Positions 1-6,868 of a DNA stretch of 13,552 nucleotides are shown in pieces. The stretch lies in contig JABHYI010000103.1 in NCBI GenBank assembly GCA_018656255.1, positions 1 to 13,552 on the forward strand, read 5' to 3'. The notes below the pieces were generated by a model. That model was not told where the DNA came from, ran no database searches, and saw nothing but the letters and a program-made list of their open reading frames with translations. This stretch comes from Bacteroidota bacterium (lineage in GTDB: Bacteria > Bacteroidota > Bacteroidia > Flavobacteriales > Flavobacteriaceae). The number at the start of each line of letters is the position of its first letter. The stretch's first letter is position 1. A program made the position numbers and the translations under genes.

Positions 1-559
1 TCATTTCCAGATCAAGGTGGTTTGTGGGCTCATCCATTACTAGTAAATCTGGTTTTGTAAGAAGAGCATTGGCAAGAGCAAGTCTCTTTTTTTGCCCTCC
101 ACTTAAATCACCCACCTTTTTGTTAAGATTTTCTAATTTTAATTTAAATAGTATTTGCTTGTATCTTGTTTCAAAATCCCAGGCATCATGAGCATCCATA
201 GCATCAAAAGCGGCTTGGTAATTTTCTGTTTGCTCTGGATGTAGAATTGCTTTTTCGTAGGATTTAATAACCTCCAATACTGGGTTATCGCTAGCTAAAA
301 TAGTCTGCTCAATGGTAAGGCTTTTGTTTAGGTTTGGTTCTTGAGATAGAAAAGCAACGGTTAGATTTTTTCTATACACCACAGCGCCCTTATCTGGAGT
401 GTCTATCCCAGAAAGGATATTTAAAAGAGACGTTTTACCGGTTCCGTTTTTGGCGACAAACCCAATTTTTTGTCCTTGATTGATACCAAAGGAGATATCT
501 TCAAATAAGATACGTTCACCATAAGATTTTGCAACATGTTCAACAGAGAGGTAATTCAC
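1..559 (-). CDS. ABC-F family ATPase, N-terminal part (cut by the window edge)
   Basis: Translated on the minus strand from a GTG at 559, this gives 186 residues of a soluble ATP-binding cassette and runs off the left edge. The product starts VNYLSVEHVAKSYGER. It has a Walker A (GFVAKNGTGKTS, about residues 36-47), an ABC signature (DLSGGQKKRLALANALL) and a Walker B followed by MDEPTNHLDLE, the hallmark of ABC-F proteins. ABC-F proteins have two cassettes and no membrane domain, and act on the ribosome (EttA/Uup/antibiotic-resistance types). The second cassette and linker lie outside the window, so the subgroup cannot be told. I chose GTG because no in-frame ATG lies upstream and family members begin at this point. 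No convincing promoter is seen between 560 and 682; a 7-of-8 match to TAnnTTTG lies at 575-582 on the minus strand. Confidence 0.92.
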   Translation of the reverse strand, partial: MNYLSVEHVAKSYGERILFEDISFGINQGQKIGFVAKNGTGKTSLLNILSGIDTPDKGAVVYRKNLTVAFLSQEPNLNKSLTIEQTILASDNPVLEVIKSYEKAILHPEQTENYQAAFDAMDAHDAWDFETRYKQILFKLKLENLNKKVGDLSGGQKKRLALANALLTKPDLLVMDEPTNHLDLEM

Positions 560-682
560 AGTTTGATTTTTATGCAAATTAAGGTGTTTTTGCTTACTTA
601 AATTGTAATATACTTTATAATTATCAGCAAATTCTACAATTATAGATACGTCTATTCAAAGGCAGTATAAGGCGTGTTTTAG

Positions 683-1888
683 CTATCTTTTTAAATACCT
701 AACTAAATACACATACCTTATAAAAAGTGCTATTACAAGGGGTAGTAGCGCAGGAGCAAAAACTTGAACACCAGTAAGCCAATGCACTACTAGTAGTGTT
801 AAAAGAATAATTAAAAAAGACACATAACTTTTTATCCATTTTTTTGGAACTTTTTTACTCACTAGGGTACAAAAAATAAGATTTAAAGGAAATGCCCAAA
901 GTATATTATAATTAGTAACCGTTGCAGTATGATCTGTTGCTGTCCACAATACAAGAAGTAATACTCCTATAATACCGGTTATCAAAAATAGAATACCATC
1001 TAACCATCTGCTGCGTTTTTGTTGTTTACTATCCTTAAGGGTTTTATATACAATACCTATGGCTAGTATTAAAAAAACAAAAAATGGACTTAGTAAAAAA
1101 GAAGCGAGTCCATCAGATTTAGCAATATATTTTGGATCATTAACAGTGATCTGCTCATCTATTAAAGCTGTTGTCTTGTTGTTTCTGGTAATGGTTGCTG
1201 ACTTTAAACTCTCAAACACATAATCTGGCAAAAATTGATGCTCCCAAGGGCTTGCAGTTCTATCTATAACAGCGCCTAGGGCAATATCAATACCTAGACT
1301 ACCCCAAGAGTTCCAATACAGTCTTTGTTGTATAAGCTCTCTAAAACTATACAAAGAAGGAGCGTACTGTTTTTCTTGGTAGGAGAGTTTGCTGCCTAAA
1401 TTTAATGCAATTACATCGCGTATTCTTGTAGCGCAGTTATCAAAGAAAAAATCGTACTGGTATTCTCTGTTACTGGGTTGAGCATTGTCTAATAAGTACT
1501 CAAAAATCGCTATTTTTTCTCCATAGGTAATATCAAGCTTTTGCTGCTTTATCGATCGTTTCTCAGCGATATAATTTCTCAGAAAATCATCATAAGTACT
1601 TACAGATAATGCGTAAGGAAGCTTTCCTTGACCAAACTTGATATAAAAATTTGGTGTATTGAAATCAAAGGTTCCATAATTAAATGCTAAATCTTTGCCG
1701 CCACTGGGGTCAGAAACTCTAATGGCATTGTGTCCAAATGAATCATATAACTGTTTTCCCGGACCAATGGTGATGATGCTTATTTCTGCATCTTTTGCAA
1801 GCGTGTTTATTTGAGTAAGAGCTACAAAGTAACTCAGTAAGAAAATCAAAGTAAGGAAGGGTTTGTGCACGCGAGGGTTGTATTTCAA
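683..1888 (-). CDS. DUF4105 (Lnb N-terminal periplasmic domain) membrane protein
   Basis: The 401-residue protein has an N-terminal hydrophobic signal (about residues 11-28), an extracytoplasmic domain, then about five membrane segments (262-283, 296-315, 327-343, 354-372, 377-395). The soluble part carries the DUF4105 hallmarks: SFGHNAIRV with His53, FNYGTFDF (69-76) and FFFDNCATRIRD with Cys152, consistent with a papain-like Cys/His fold. The first loop after the membrane start has TATDHTATVTNYNILWAFPLN-type residues (316-337), also typical of the family. As I recall, Bacteroides members of this family (Lnb) were shown to N-acylate lipoproteins; assigning that activity here is inference. 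The start is TTG at 1888, supported by AAGGA 8 nt upstream and by lying 4 nt after the stop of the PorV2-like gene. A GTG at 1870 is the alternative. It is probably translated from the same mRNA as its upstream neighbour. Confidence 0.85.
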   Translation of the reverse strand: MKYNPRVHKPFLTLIFLLSYFVALTQINTLAKDAEISIITIGPGKQLYDSFGHNAIRVSDPSGGKDLAFNYGTFDFNTPNFYIKFGQGKLPYALSVSTYDDFLRNYIAEKRSIKQQKLDITYGEKIAIFEYLLDNAQPSNREYQYDFFFDNCATRIRDVIALNLGSKLSYQEKQYAPSLYSFRELIQQRLYWNSWGSLGIDIALGAVIDRTASPWEHQFLPDYVFESLKSATITRNNKTTALIDEQITVNDPKYIAKSDGLASFLLSPFFVFLILAIGIVYKTLKDSKQQKRSRWLDGILFLITGIIGVLLLVLWTATDHTATVTNYNILWAFPLNLIFCTLVSKKVPKKWIKSYVSFLIILLTLLVVHWLTGVQVFAPALLPLVIALFIRYVYLVRYLKR

Positions 1889-1892
1889 AAAA

Positions 1893-2963
1893 TTAATCCT
1901 TAAAGATACTTAAATCTAATTTTATTGAAAATACATTACTGTACAAAGCTGCACTTTGGTCTCCAATATCTGTTAAAGCATAATCAATTTGTATCCCTTG
2001 ATATGCAAACCCAACTCCAATGTTTGGCTGAAACCCCATGCCTTGAGCACCATCTAGCTGTTGTATGGTTTGGAAATTACCTACACCACCACGTAAATAA
2101 ATCATGTCTATATATCCAAATTCAAAACCAAAGGAGGGAGTAATACTCAGTGAAGCTGATGAAATAAGATCATTTGTTTGGGCAAAACGCATGTTAAGAT
2201 CCATCTCTGTTACCAATGTAAAATCATGACGGTATACAAATTTGCGTGCAGCGCCAATCTGTAATTTTGGGAGGGTAATTTCAGTAGTTTCTGGTAATTC
2301 TTGATTTTGTCCAGCTACGGCTCCTTGAATTTCAGAAAACTTTTCCTGATTGATAGACCAGGTATTAAAACTAGTAGTGATGTCTCTAGCCATCACTCCA
2401 AACTGCCATTTTTTTCTATTAAATTGTATTCCGGCATCTAGGCCAAACCCCCAAGAGGAGGCAAAATCTCCAATAATACGGCGTATCACCTTGGCGTTTA
2501 TCCCTATATTGAGACCGTCTAGAGGTAGTCTTTTTGCATAACTTACTGTAAAGGCATAATCTGCAGTCGAGAACAGACTGATACGGTCATAGTTGATTTG
2601 TCCTTGGCTATCAATAAGTTGTGTGGTGTTTAGAATATCATCTACACCAAAGCGTATCATCGATACTGCCACAGCGCTTTGATTGTCAAGCGGCATTGCA
2701 AAACCAGCGTAATCATAATTAGCAATATTGGCAAAATAAGAAGCATGCATGAGAGATAGCTCACTGCTTTCAAGGTTTACTAAACCTGCTGGATTCCAGT
2801 AGCTAGCATTTACATCATTTGTAGAGGCAACAACCGCATTGGCCATCCCAAAGGAACCAGCATCTACACCAATGTTTAAAAACTCATTAGAGTATTTAAC
2901 AACTGTTTGTGCAGAAAGTAAAGTAGATACCAGTAGTATCCCAAAAAACAATGTTTTTTTCAA
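1893..2963 (-). CDS. PorV/PorQ family outer-membrane protein (PorV2-like)
   Basis: This is a predicted outer-membrane beta-barrel of about 356 residues. From the TTG at 2963 it begins with a clean signal peptide (LKKTLFFGILLVSTLLSAQ). The mature start has the PorV/PorQ/UPF0164 pattern FLNIGVDAGSFGMANA and then NASYWNPAGL. Many alternating strands follow and the chain ends in a short polar tail. PorV and PorQ belong to the type IX secretion system: PorV carries substrates and PorQ acts in the attachment complex. The copy found apart from the main T9SS genes is usually called PorV2, and its role is not established. The frame stays open to 3098, but that end lies inside the promoter (-7 element at 3071-3078), so translation must start at ATG 3026 or TTG 2963. 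ATG 3026 would add a 21-residue basic extension before the signal peptide, so I prefer TTG. It forms an operon with the DUF4105 gene. Confidence 0.83.
   Translation of the reverse strand: MKKTLFFGILLVSTLLSAQTVVKYSNEFLNIGVDAGSFGMANAVVASTNDVNASYWNPAGLVNLESSELSLMHASYFANIANYDYAGFAMPLDNQSAVAVSMIRFGVDDILNTTQLIDSQGQINYDRISLFSTADYAFTVSYAKRLPLDGLNIGINAKVIRRIIGDFASSWGFGLDAGIQFNRKKWQFGVMARDITTSFNTWSINQEKFSEIQGAVAGQNQELPETTEITLPKLQIGAARKFVYRHDFTLVTEMDLNMRFAQTNDLISSASLSITPSFGFEFGYIDMIYLRGGVGNFQTIQQLDGAQGMGFQPNIGVGFAYQGIQIDYALTDIGDQSAALYSNVFSIKLDLSIFKD
1897..1901 (-). promoter_or_regulatory. Shine-Dalgarno-like site deciding the DUF4105 start
   Basis: AAGGA on the minus strand lies 8 nt before the TTG at 1888 and overlaps the last codons of the preceding gene. 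Such motifs are rare in Bacteroidota, so it favours TTG 1888 over GTG 1870 and suggests translational coupling. Confidence 0.45.
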
Positions 2964-3070
2964 TGTATTTTTTTTATGCAACAATGATTTTTTCTTTACC
3001 CTAATAAACTCGTATTTTAGTAACATATTGTACCTATAGGGAGCTAGAGCAAAATAGTTTACTATTTTTA

Positions 3071-3097
3071 CAAAAGTACCATGTAAATTTACATTCA
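3071..3097 (-). promoter_or_regulatory. Bacteroidota-type promoter of the porV2-DUF4105 unit
   Basis: On the minus strand a TTG (3095-3097) is followed after 17 nt by TACTTTTG (3071-3078), a perfect TAnnTTTG. This matches the -33/-7 consensus of Bacteroidota. Transcription should start near 3065, giving a leader of about 40 nt to ATG 3026 or about 100 nt to TTG 2963. Confidence 0.65.
3081..3094. repeat. Perfect 14-bp palindrome inside the porV2 promoter spacer
   Basis: ATGTAAATTTACAT is identical to its reverse complement and sits between the -33 and -7 elements. Its size and position fit an operator for a dimeric repressor or activator; no binding protein can be named. Confidence 0.5.
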
Positions 3098-3181
3098 AGA
3101 AACTATTTTAGTAGTATTGAATTTTTCTTTAGGTGTCTTTGTTAGAAAGCTGCCAATAGATCATAAAAAAATTATAGTATA

Positions 3182-3207
3182 ACAAGACAAGAAGTGTTTT
3201 GTTTTGT
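3182..3207 (+). repeat. Imperfect inverted repeat upstream of pssA
   Basis: ACAAGACAA (3182-3190) can pair with TTGTTTTGT (3199-3207) with one G-U pair, and can extend inwards by G-U and A-U to an AGTG loop. If transcribed, the hairpin would end 30 nt before the pssA start. No perfect TAnnTTTG element was found between 3099 and 3237 on the plus strand; the nearest is TGTCTTTG at 3134-3141, with a short 14-nt spacing to a TTG. Confidence 0.4.
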
Positions 3208-3237
3208 AGACTAAAAGTACTTTAATACCTTTTATAA

Positions 3238-3981
3238 ATGATTAAACAAATACCAAACATCATCACCTCTTTAAATCTACTTTGTGGCTGTGTAGCGATA
3301 ATGTTTGCCGTCTCAGGAGATTTAGTTTCGGCATCCTTTTTTGCTTTTGCTGGCATCTTTTTAGATTTTTTTGATGGTCTTGCAGCAAGAGTACTCAATG
3401 CACAAAGCCAAGTGGGCCTGCAGCTTGATAGCCTAGCAGATGTTGTAACTAGTGGCGTGCTTCCTGGTATTGTTATGGTGCAATTACTTAGTGAGGCTCT
3501 CACAGGAACTAGTTTAGATATTGGCACCATATTTAGTGATACGGCAAACAGTACCTCTATAGAAAGCTACTTGCCATTTATAGGCCTTCTTATTGCGGTG
3601 GCTTCTGGGTATAGGTTGGCAAAATTTAATGTAGATATAAGGCAAACAACAAGCTTTATTGGTTTGCCAGTTCCAGCAAATACGCTTTTAATTTTAAGTT
3701 TACCTTTAATTATAAGTTTTCAAGCAGGTCAACAAATTACTGAGGTTATACTAACACCCTGGTTCTTGATTATAATAACTCTTGTGAGTTGTGTGCTTTT
3801 AAATGCTGAGATACCTCTTTTTGGGCTAAAGTTTAAAACCTGGAATTTTAAAGACAATGCAGTACGCTATCTGTTTTTGATAGCTAGTATCTTGCTTTTG
3901 GTAGTGCTTAAATTTATAGCAATACCAATAATTATCTTTTTATATGTTTTGGTTTCTCTTTTTTGGAAGCCCTTAGACTAG
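3238..3981 (+). CDS. pssA: CDP-diacylglycerol-serine O-phosphatidyltransferase
   Basis: This integral inner-membrane enzyme makes phosphatidylserine from CDP-diacylglycerol and L-serine, the step before decarboxylation to phosphatidylethanolamine. The 247-residue protein carries the full CDP-alcohol phosphatidyltransferase signature D-x2-D-G-x2-A-R-x8-G-x3-D-x3-D, with Asp43, Asp46, Gly47, Ala50, Arg51, Gly60, Asp64 and Asp68. Several hydrophobic segments follow (for example about 106-123, 142-160, 168-186 and two near the C-terminus). The start MIKQIPNIITSLNLLCG is the usual N-terminus of the PssA type and places the first membrane helix right before the signature; length is normal for the family. 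It is divergent from the porV2 gene and convergent with lptB. PgsA (glycerol-phosphate) is the alternative, but the N-terminal pattern fits PssA better. Confidence 0.88.
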   Translation: MIKQIPNIITSLNLLCGCVAIMFAVSGDLVSASFFAFAGIFLDFFDGLAARVLNAQSQVGLQLDSLADVVTSGVLPGIVMVQLLSEALTGTSLDIGTIFSDTANSTSIESYLPFIGLLIAVASGYRLAKFNVDIRQTTSFIGLPVPANTLLILSLPLIISFQAGQQITEVILTPWFLIIITLVSCVLLNAEIPLFGLKFKTWNFKDNAVRYLFLIASILLLVVLKFIAIPIIIFLYVLVSLFWKPLD

Positions 3982-4002
3982 GCTTTTGAAGTTGGTAGTC
4001 TA
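3974..4002. terminator. Possible weak hairpin between convergent pssA and lptB
   Basis: TAGACTA (3974-3980) is complementary to TAGTCTA (3996-4002) with a 15-nt loop. It overlaps the pssA stop codon and lies 6 nt before the end of lptB. No T-run follows on either side, so it is at best a weak terminator. Confidence 0.25.
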
Positions 4003-4008
4003 GAATTC

Positions 4009-4752
4009 CTATTGAAAATTTAATTTCTTTTTACGTAGCTCAAAGTTTTGACCTAGGTATACTTTACGTACCATTTCATCTGCAGCAAGTTCCTGGGGAA
4101 CGCCATGCTTTAAAATACTTCCTTCAAACATTAAATAGGTGCGATCTGTAATGGCAAGTGTTTCTTGAACGTTATGATCTGTAATTAAAATACCTATATT
4201 TTTATCTTTAAGTTGCGCTATAATACGTTGTATGTCTTCAACGGCAACTGGGTCAACTCCTGCAAAAGGTTCATCAAGTAAAATAAAATTTGGGTCTGTA
4301 GCTAATGCTCTAGCAATTTCTGTACGCCTGCGTTCTCCACCACTGAGTAAATCTCCACGACTTTTACGAATGTGTCCTAGGCTAAACTCTTCAATGAGAG
4401 ATTCCATTTTCATGAGCTGCTCTTTTTTAGAGAGTTTAGTGAGTTGTAAAACACTCAATATATTGTCTTCAATGCTTAGTTTTCTGAAAACAGATGCTTC
4501 CTGAGCTAAATAGCCAATACCGTTTTGAGCACGTTTATACATTGGGTATTTGGTAATTTCTGTTCCATCCAGGTAGATGTTCCCTCCATTGGGCTTAATA
4601 AGGCCCACAATCATATAAAATGAAGTTGTTTTCCCGGCGCCATTAGGGCCTAATAAACCAACAATTTCGCCTTGATTTACTTCTACAGTAATACCTTTTA
4701 CAACCTTTCGGCCTTTGTACTGCTTCATTAAATTTTCAGCTTTTAACTTCAT
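4009..4752 (-). CDS. lptB: LPS export ABC transporter ATP-binding protein LptB
   Basis: This is the cytoplasmic ATPase of the LptB2FG complex, which drives lipopolysaccharide from the inner membrane to the Lpt bridge. The 247-residue product has Walker A GPNGAGKT (35-42), Q-loop Gln84 in the LptB-typical context IGYLAQEASVFRKL, signature LSGGE (136-140) followed by RRRTEIARALA, Walker B FILLDEPFAGVDP (156-168) and H-loop His193 in ITDHNV. FAGVDPVAVEDIQ is typical of LptB. The last residues ELRKKKLNFQ extend slightly beyond E. coli LptB. It is third in the unit kdsD-tatC-lptB. A TAnnTTTG element at 4787-4794 suggests it also has its own promoter. LptF/G/C are not in the window. Confidence 0.95.
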   Translation of the reverse strand: MKLKAENLMKQYKGRKVVKGITVEVNQGEIVGLLGPNGAGKTTSFYMIVGLIKPNGGNIYLDGTEITKYPMYKRAQNGIGYLAQEASVFRKLSIEDNILSVLQLTKLSKKEQLMKMESLIEEFSLGHIRKSRGDLLSGGERRRTEIARALATDPNFILLDEPFAGVDPVAVEDIQRIIAQLKDKNIGILITDHNVQETLAITDRTYLMFEGSILKHGVPQELAADEMVRKVYLGQNFELRKKKLNFQ

Positions 4753-4786
4753 ACGGTGTTTATTAAATAAGAAATTTTATGAATTA

Positions 4787-4794
4787 CAAATGTA
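4787..4794 (-). promoter_or_regulatory. -7 element (TACATTTG) of a possible lptB promoter
   Basis: This is a perfect TAnnTTTG match on the minus strand in the 82-nt gap between tatC and lptB, about 35 nt before the lptB ATG. No TTG is found 17-23 nt upstream, so the promoter is uncertain. It may allow lptB to be made independently of kdsD-tatC. Confidence 0.35.
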
Positions 4795-4834
4795 TTTGTT
4801 TTTTTAATGATAGTCTAGGGTGTTTAACACTGCC

Positions 4835-5677
4835 TTAGATTTTGGCTTTTTTTCTTCTTTTAGCCTGCCTAGCTAATACTTTTTTTGATATGATAATACT
4901 CAGTTCATACAATATAATGATAGGGAAGGCCACAATTACTTGGCTAGCTATGTCTGGAGGTGTAATTACCGCAGATAAAACCAGTACAATAACCAGTGCA
5001 AATTTTCTGTATTTTCTTAAATATTCTGGGGTAACGATTCCTATTTTAGTCAAGAAAAATATTAAAATTGGCAACTCGAAAATAAGGCCACTAGCCAGCA
5101 CAGAGGTACGAACCAGGCTTGTATAACTGCTAAGATCAAAATCATTAAAAACCTGTTCGCTTACTTGATAGCTTCCCAGAAAATTTATAGACAGTGGTGT
5201 TACCACATAGTATCCAAAAAGTACTCCAGTGAAAAATAGTAATGAGGCTATAATAATAAACCCGCGGGAGTTTCTGCGTTCGTTTATATGCAAACCAGGG
5301 CTTATAAAGCGCCAAAACTCATATAAAATATATGGAAAAGCTACTACAAAACCAAGTGTGATAGACGTCCAAATATGTGCAGAAAATTGCCCTGCAACTG
5401 TTCTAGACTGTATCCTAAAAGATTCTTCTTTAAAACAGAAGCTATCCTGTATGCCAATCATATTTGAGAGTTTACAAAGTAATTTGTAAGTAGGAAATTC
5501 TTGACTTTTTGGACCTAGAAGTAATACATCAAACACGAAATGTTTTGCCAAAAATGCTGCCAAGGCAAGCCCTAATACAGCAATGCTTATACGAATTAAA
5601 TGCCATCTTAATTCTTCCAGATGGCTTATAAAAGACATTTCTTTTCCTTGGGTAGGTGTGCCTATTTGTTTTGTCAT
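4835..5677 (-). CDS. tatC: Twin-arginine translocase subunit TatC
   Basis: This polytopic inner-membrane receptor of the Tat pathway recognises twin-arginine signal peptides and exports folded proteins. The 280-residue protein begins with SFISHLEELRWHLIR (15-29), the signal-binding N-terminal motif, then has six predicted membrane spans. FPYILYEFWRFISPGL (114-129) follows the first periplasmic loop, IFELP (199-203) carries the conserved Glu of the TatC core, and ITPPD (238-242) is also conserved. The first periplasmic loop (about 55-100) is longer than in E. coli and carries Cys68 and Cys81, which could form a disulfide. The C-terminus is strongly basic (RQAKRRKKAK). It starts 26 nt after kdsD, so it is very likely cotranscribed with it. 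TatA/B are not in the window. Confidence 0.95.
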   Translation of the reverse strand: MTKQIGTPTQGKEMSFISHLEELRWHLIRISIAVLGLALAAFLAKHFVFDVLLLGPKSQEFPTYKLLCKLSNMIGIQDSFCFKEESFRIQSRTVAGQFSAHIWTSITLGFVVAFPYILYEFWRFISPGLHINERRNSRGFIIIASLLFFTGVLFGYYVVTPLSINFLGSYQVSEQVFNDFDLSSYTSLVRTSVLASGLIFELPILIFFLTKIGIVTPEYLRKYRKFALVIVLVLSAVITPPDIASQVIVAFPIIILYELSIIISKKVLARQAKRRKKAKI

Positions 5678-5703
5678 TAGGTGTATGTTTTCAATACTTG
5701 GTA

Positions 5704-6666
5704 TTAAATAATTCCTTCTTTTGTTAAGTCATGGATATGAACAACACCACTATATATCCCATTTTCTTGGGCAAGAATTTGTGTAATACCATTTGTTTCC
5801 ATTACTTCCATTGCGGCTACAGCCATTGCGTTGTTGTCTATAGTTTTAGGGTTTTTACTCATAATGTCTTTTGCTGTAAGACCCTTGAAGCTGTCATTAG
5901 TGCTCATCATTCTACGCAAATCACCATCTGTAATAATACCCACAATAGCACTACCATCTATAACGGCAGTTACACCCAGCATATTTTTTGATATTTCCAT
6001 GATAACATCTTTAATGTTTGTATCTGGAGTTACTTGAGGTTTTTTATTTTGTTGTGTAAGGTTGCTAACGCGCAGGTAAAGTTGTTTTCCAAGAGATCCT
6101 CCAGGATGAAATTTAGCAAAATCACTACTTGAAAAACCCCTAAGGTCTAAAAGGGACATTGCTAAGGCATCCCCCATAACAAGTTGAGCTGTTGTACTTG
6201 AGGTAGGTGCCAGATTGTTAGGGCAGGCTTCTTTTTCTACATAGGCATTTAAAACGTAGTCTGCCTCTTGACCAAGAAAACTGTCTTTGTTTGACGTGAT
6301 GGCAATTAGTTTATTTCCTATGGCCTTTATTAGGGGCACTAACACTTTTATTTCTGGGGTATTTCCACTTTTTGAAATACAAATCACACTGTCATTTTCT
6401 TGTATGGTTCCAAGATCTCCATGTATGGCATCTGCAGCATGCATAAATATAGAAGGGGTACCTGTAGAGTTTAGCGTTGCTACAATTTTAGTTGCAATAT
6501 TTGCGCTTTTTCCTATACCAGTAATAATCACACGACCATTGCTTTGGTATATATAACGAACTGCTTCTGCAAATTCATGATTTACCAGTGAAACTAAATT
6601 TAAGATTGCCTTGCTTTCTGTTTCAATGGTTTGTTTTGCTACTGAAATAATTTTGTCGTTGTTCAC
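5704..6666 (-). CDS. kdsD: D-arabinose 5-phosphate isomerase (KpsF/GutQ family)
   Basis: This cytoplasmic enzyme converts ribulose 5-phosphate to arabinose 5-phosphate, the first step towards Kdo for LPS. From the GTG at 6666 it has 320 residues: a SIS sugar-isomerase domain (about 30-185) and two CBS domains (about 200-262 and 265-320). Visible motifs are GIGKSANIA (50-58), HGDLG (82-86), SKSGNTPE (98-105) and FHPGGSLGK (186-194), which includes the conserved His of the family; GIITDGDLRR lies in CBS1 and GVVHIHDL in CBS2. The frame stays open to a GTG at 6708, but those 14 residues (rich in Lys and Thr) do not look like the family N-terminus. The link with lptB recalls the E. coli kdsD-kdsC-lptCAB cluster and favours the Kdo pathway over sugar-alcohol use (GutQ). 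Confidence 0.9.
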   Translation of the reverse strand: MNNDKIISVAKQTIETESKAILNLVSLVNHEFAEAVRYIYQSNGRVIITGIGKSANIATKIVATLNSTGTPSIFMHAADAIHGDLGTIQENDSVICISKSGNTPEIKVLVPLIKAIGNKLIAITSNKDSFLGQEADYVLNAYVEKEACPNNLAPTSSTTAQLVMGDALAMSLLDLRGFSSSDFAKFHPGGSLGKQLYLRVSNLTQQNKKPQVTPDTNIKDVIMEISKNMLGVTAVIDGSAIVGIITDGDLRRMMSTNDSFKGLTAKDIMSKNPKTIDNNAMAVAAMEVMETNGITQILAQENGIYSGVVHIHDLTKEGII

Positions 6667-6706
6667 AATTTTACGCTTTTTAAAGTTTGTCACTGTGTAA
6701 GAAATC

Positions 6707-6737
6707 ACTATATTTAATATAACAAACTAAATATAGT
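6707..6737. repeat. 10-bp inverted repeat upstream of kdsD
   Basis: ACTATATTTA (6707-6716) and TAAATATAGT (6728-6737) are perfectly complementary with an 11-nt spacer. The element lies 41 nt upstream of the preferred kdsD start. A near-consensus minus-strand -7 element (TTAGTTTG, 6723-6730) overlaps the spacer and right arm, so the repeat could be an operator or an mRNA hairpin. Confidence 0.4.
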
Positions 6738-6747
6738 AAGTCTCGTG
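6737..6747 (+). repeat. Direct repeat TAAGTCTCGTG, copy 1
   Basis: This 11-base sequence recurs exactly at 6858-6868, where its GTG is the proposed recQ start codon. The copies are 121 bases apart in the recQ/kdsD intergenic region. Function unknown. Confidence 0.45.
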
Positions 6748-6802
6748 GTAATAAATGTATTTTTGATACTACAAATACTATTTATAGCCTACAAAACTAC
6801 GA

Positions 6803-6830
6803 TTGTTCCTAAGTAAAAACAATTATTTTG
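6803..6830 (+). promoter_or_regulatory. Candidate recQ promoter
   Basis: TTG (6803-6805) and TTATTTTG (6823-6830, 7 of 8 matches to TAnnTTTG) are separated by 17 nt. The predicted transcription start near 6835 would give a leader of about 30 nt to recQ. Confidence 0.45.
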
Positions 6831-6857
6831 TAGTAAGACTCAAATAATAAAAACAAT

Positions 6858-6868
6858 TAAGTCTCGTG
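6858..6868 (+). repeat. Direct repeat TAAGTCTCGTG, copy 2 (over the recQ start)
   Basis: This is the second exact copy of the 11-base sequence at 6737-6747. It covers the GTG initiation codon of recQ, so anything that binds it would affect recQ translation. Confidence 0.45.

Noticed and set aside
2964..3098. N-terminal extension of the porV2-like gene up to 3098
   Set aside because: Its first codons are the -33/-7 promoter elements and the palindrome, and the signal peptide would lie 45 residues inside the protein.
4813..4845. Imperfect hairpin around the tatC stop codon
   Set aside because: The stem has bulges and is not followed by a T-run on the minus strand.
6745..6816. Possible 23-residue hydrophobic peptide starting at GTG 6745, right after direct repeat copy 1
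   Set aside because: Short AT-rich frames often read as hydrophobic peptides; the candidate recQ promoter overlaps its end and nothing supports translation.
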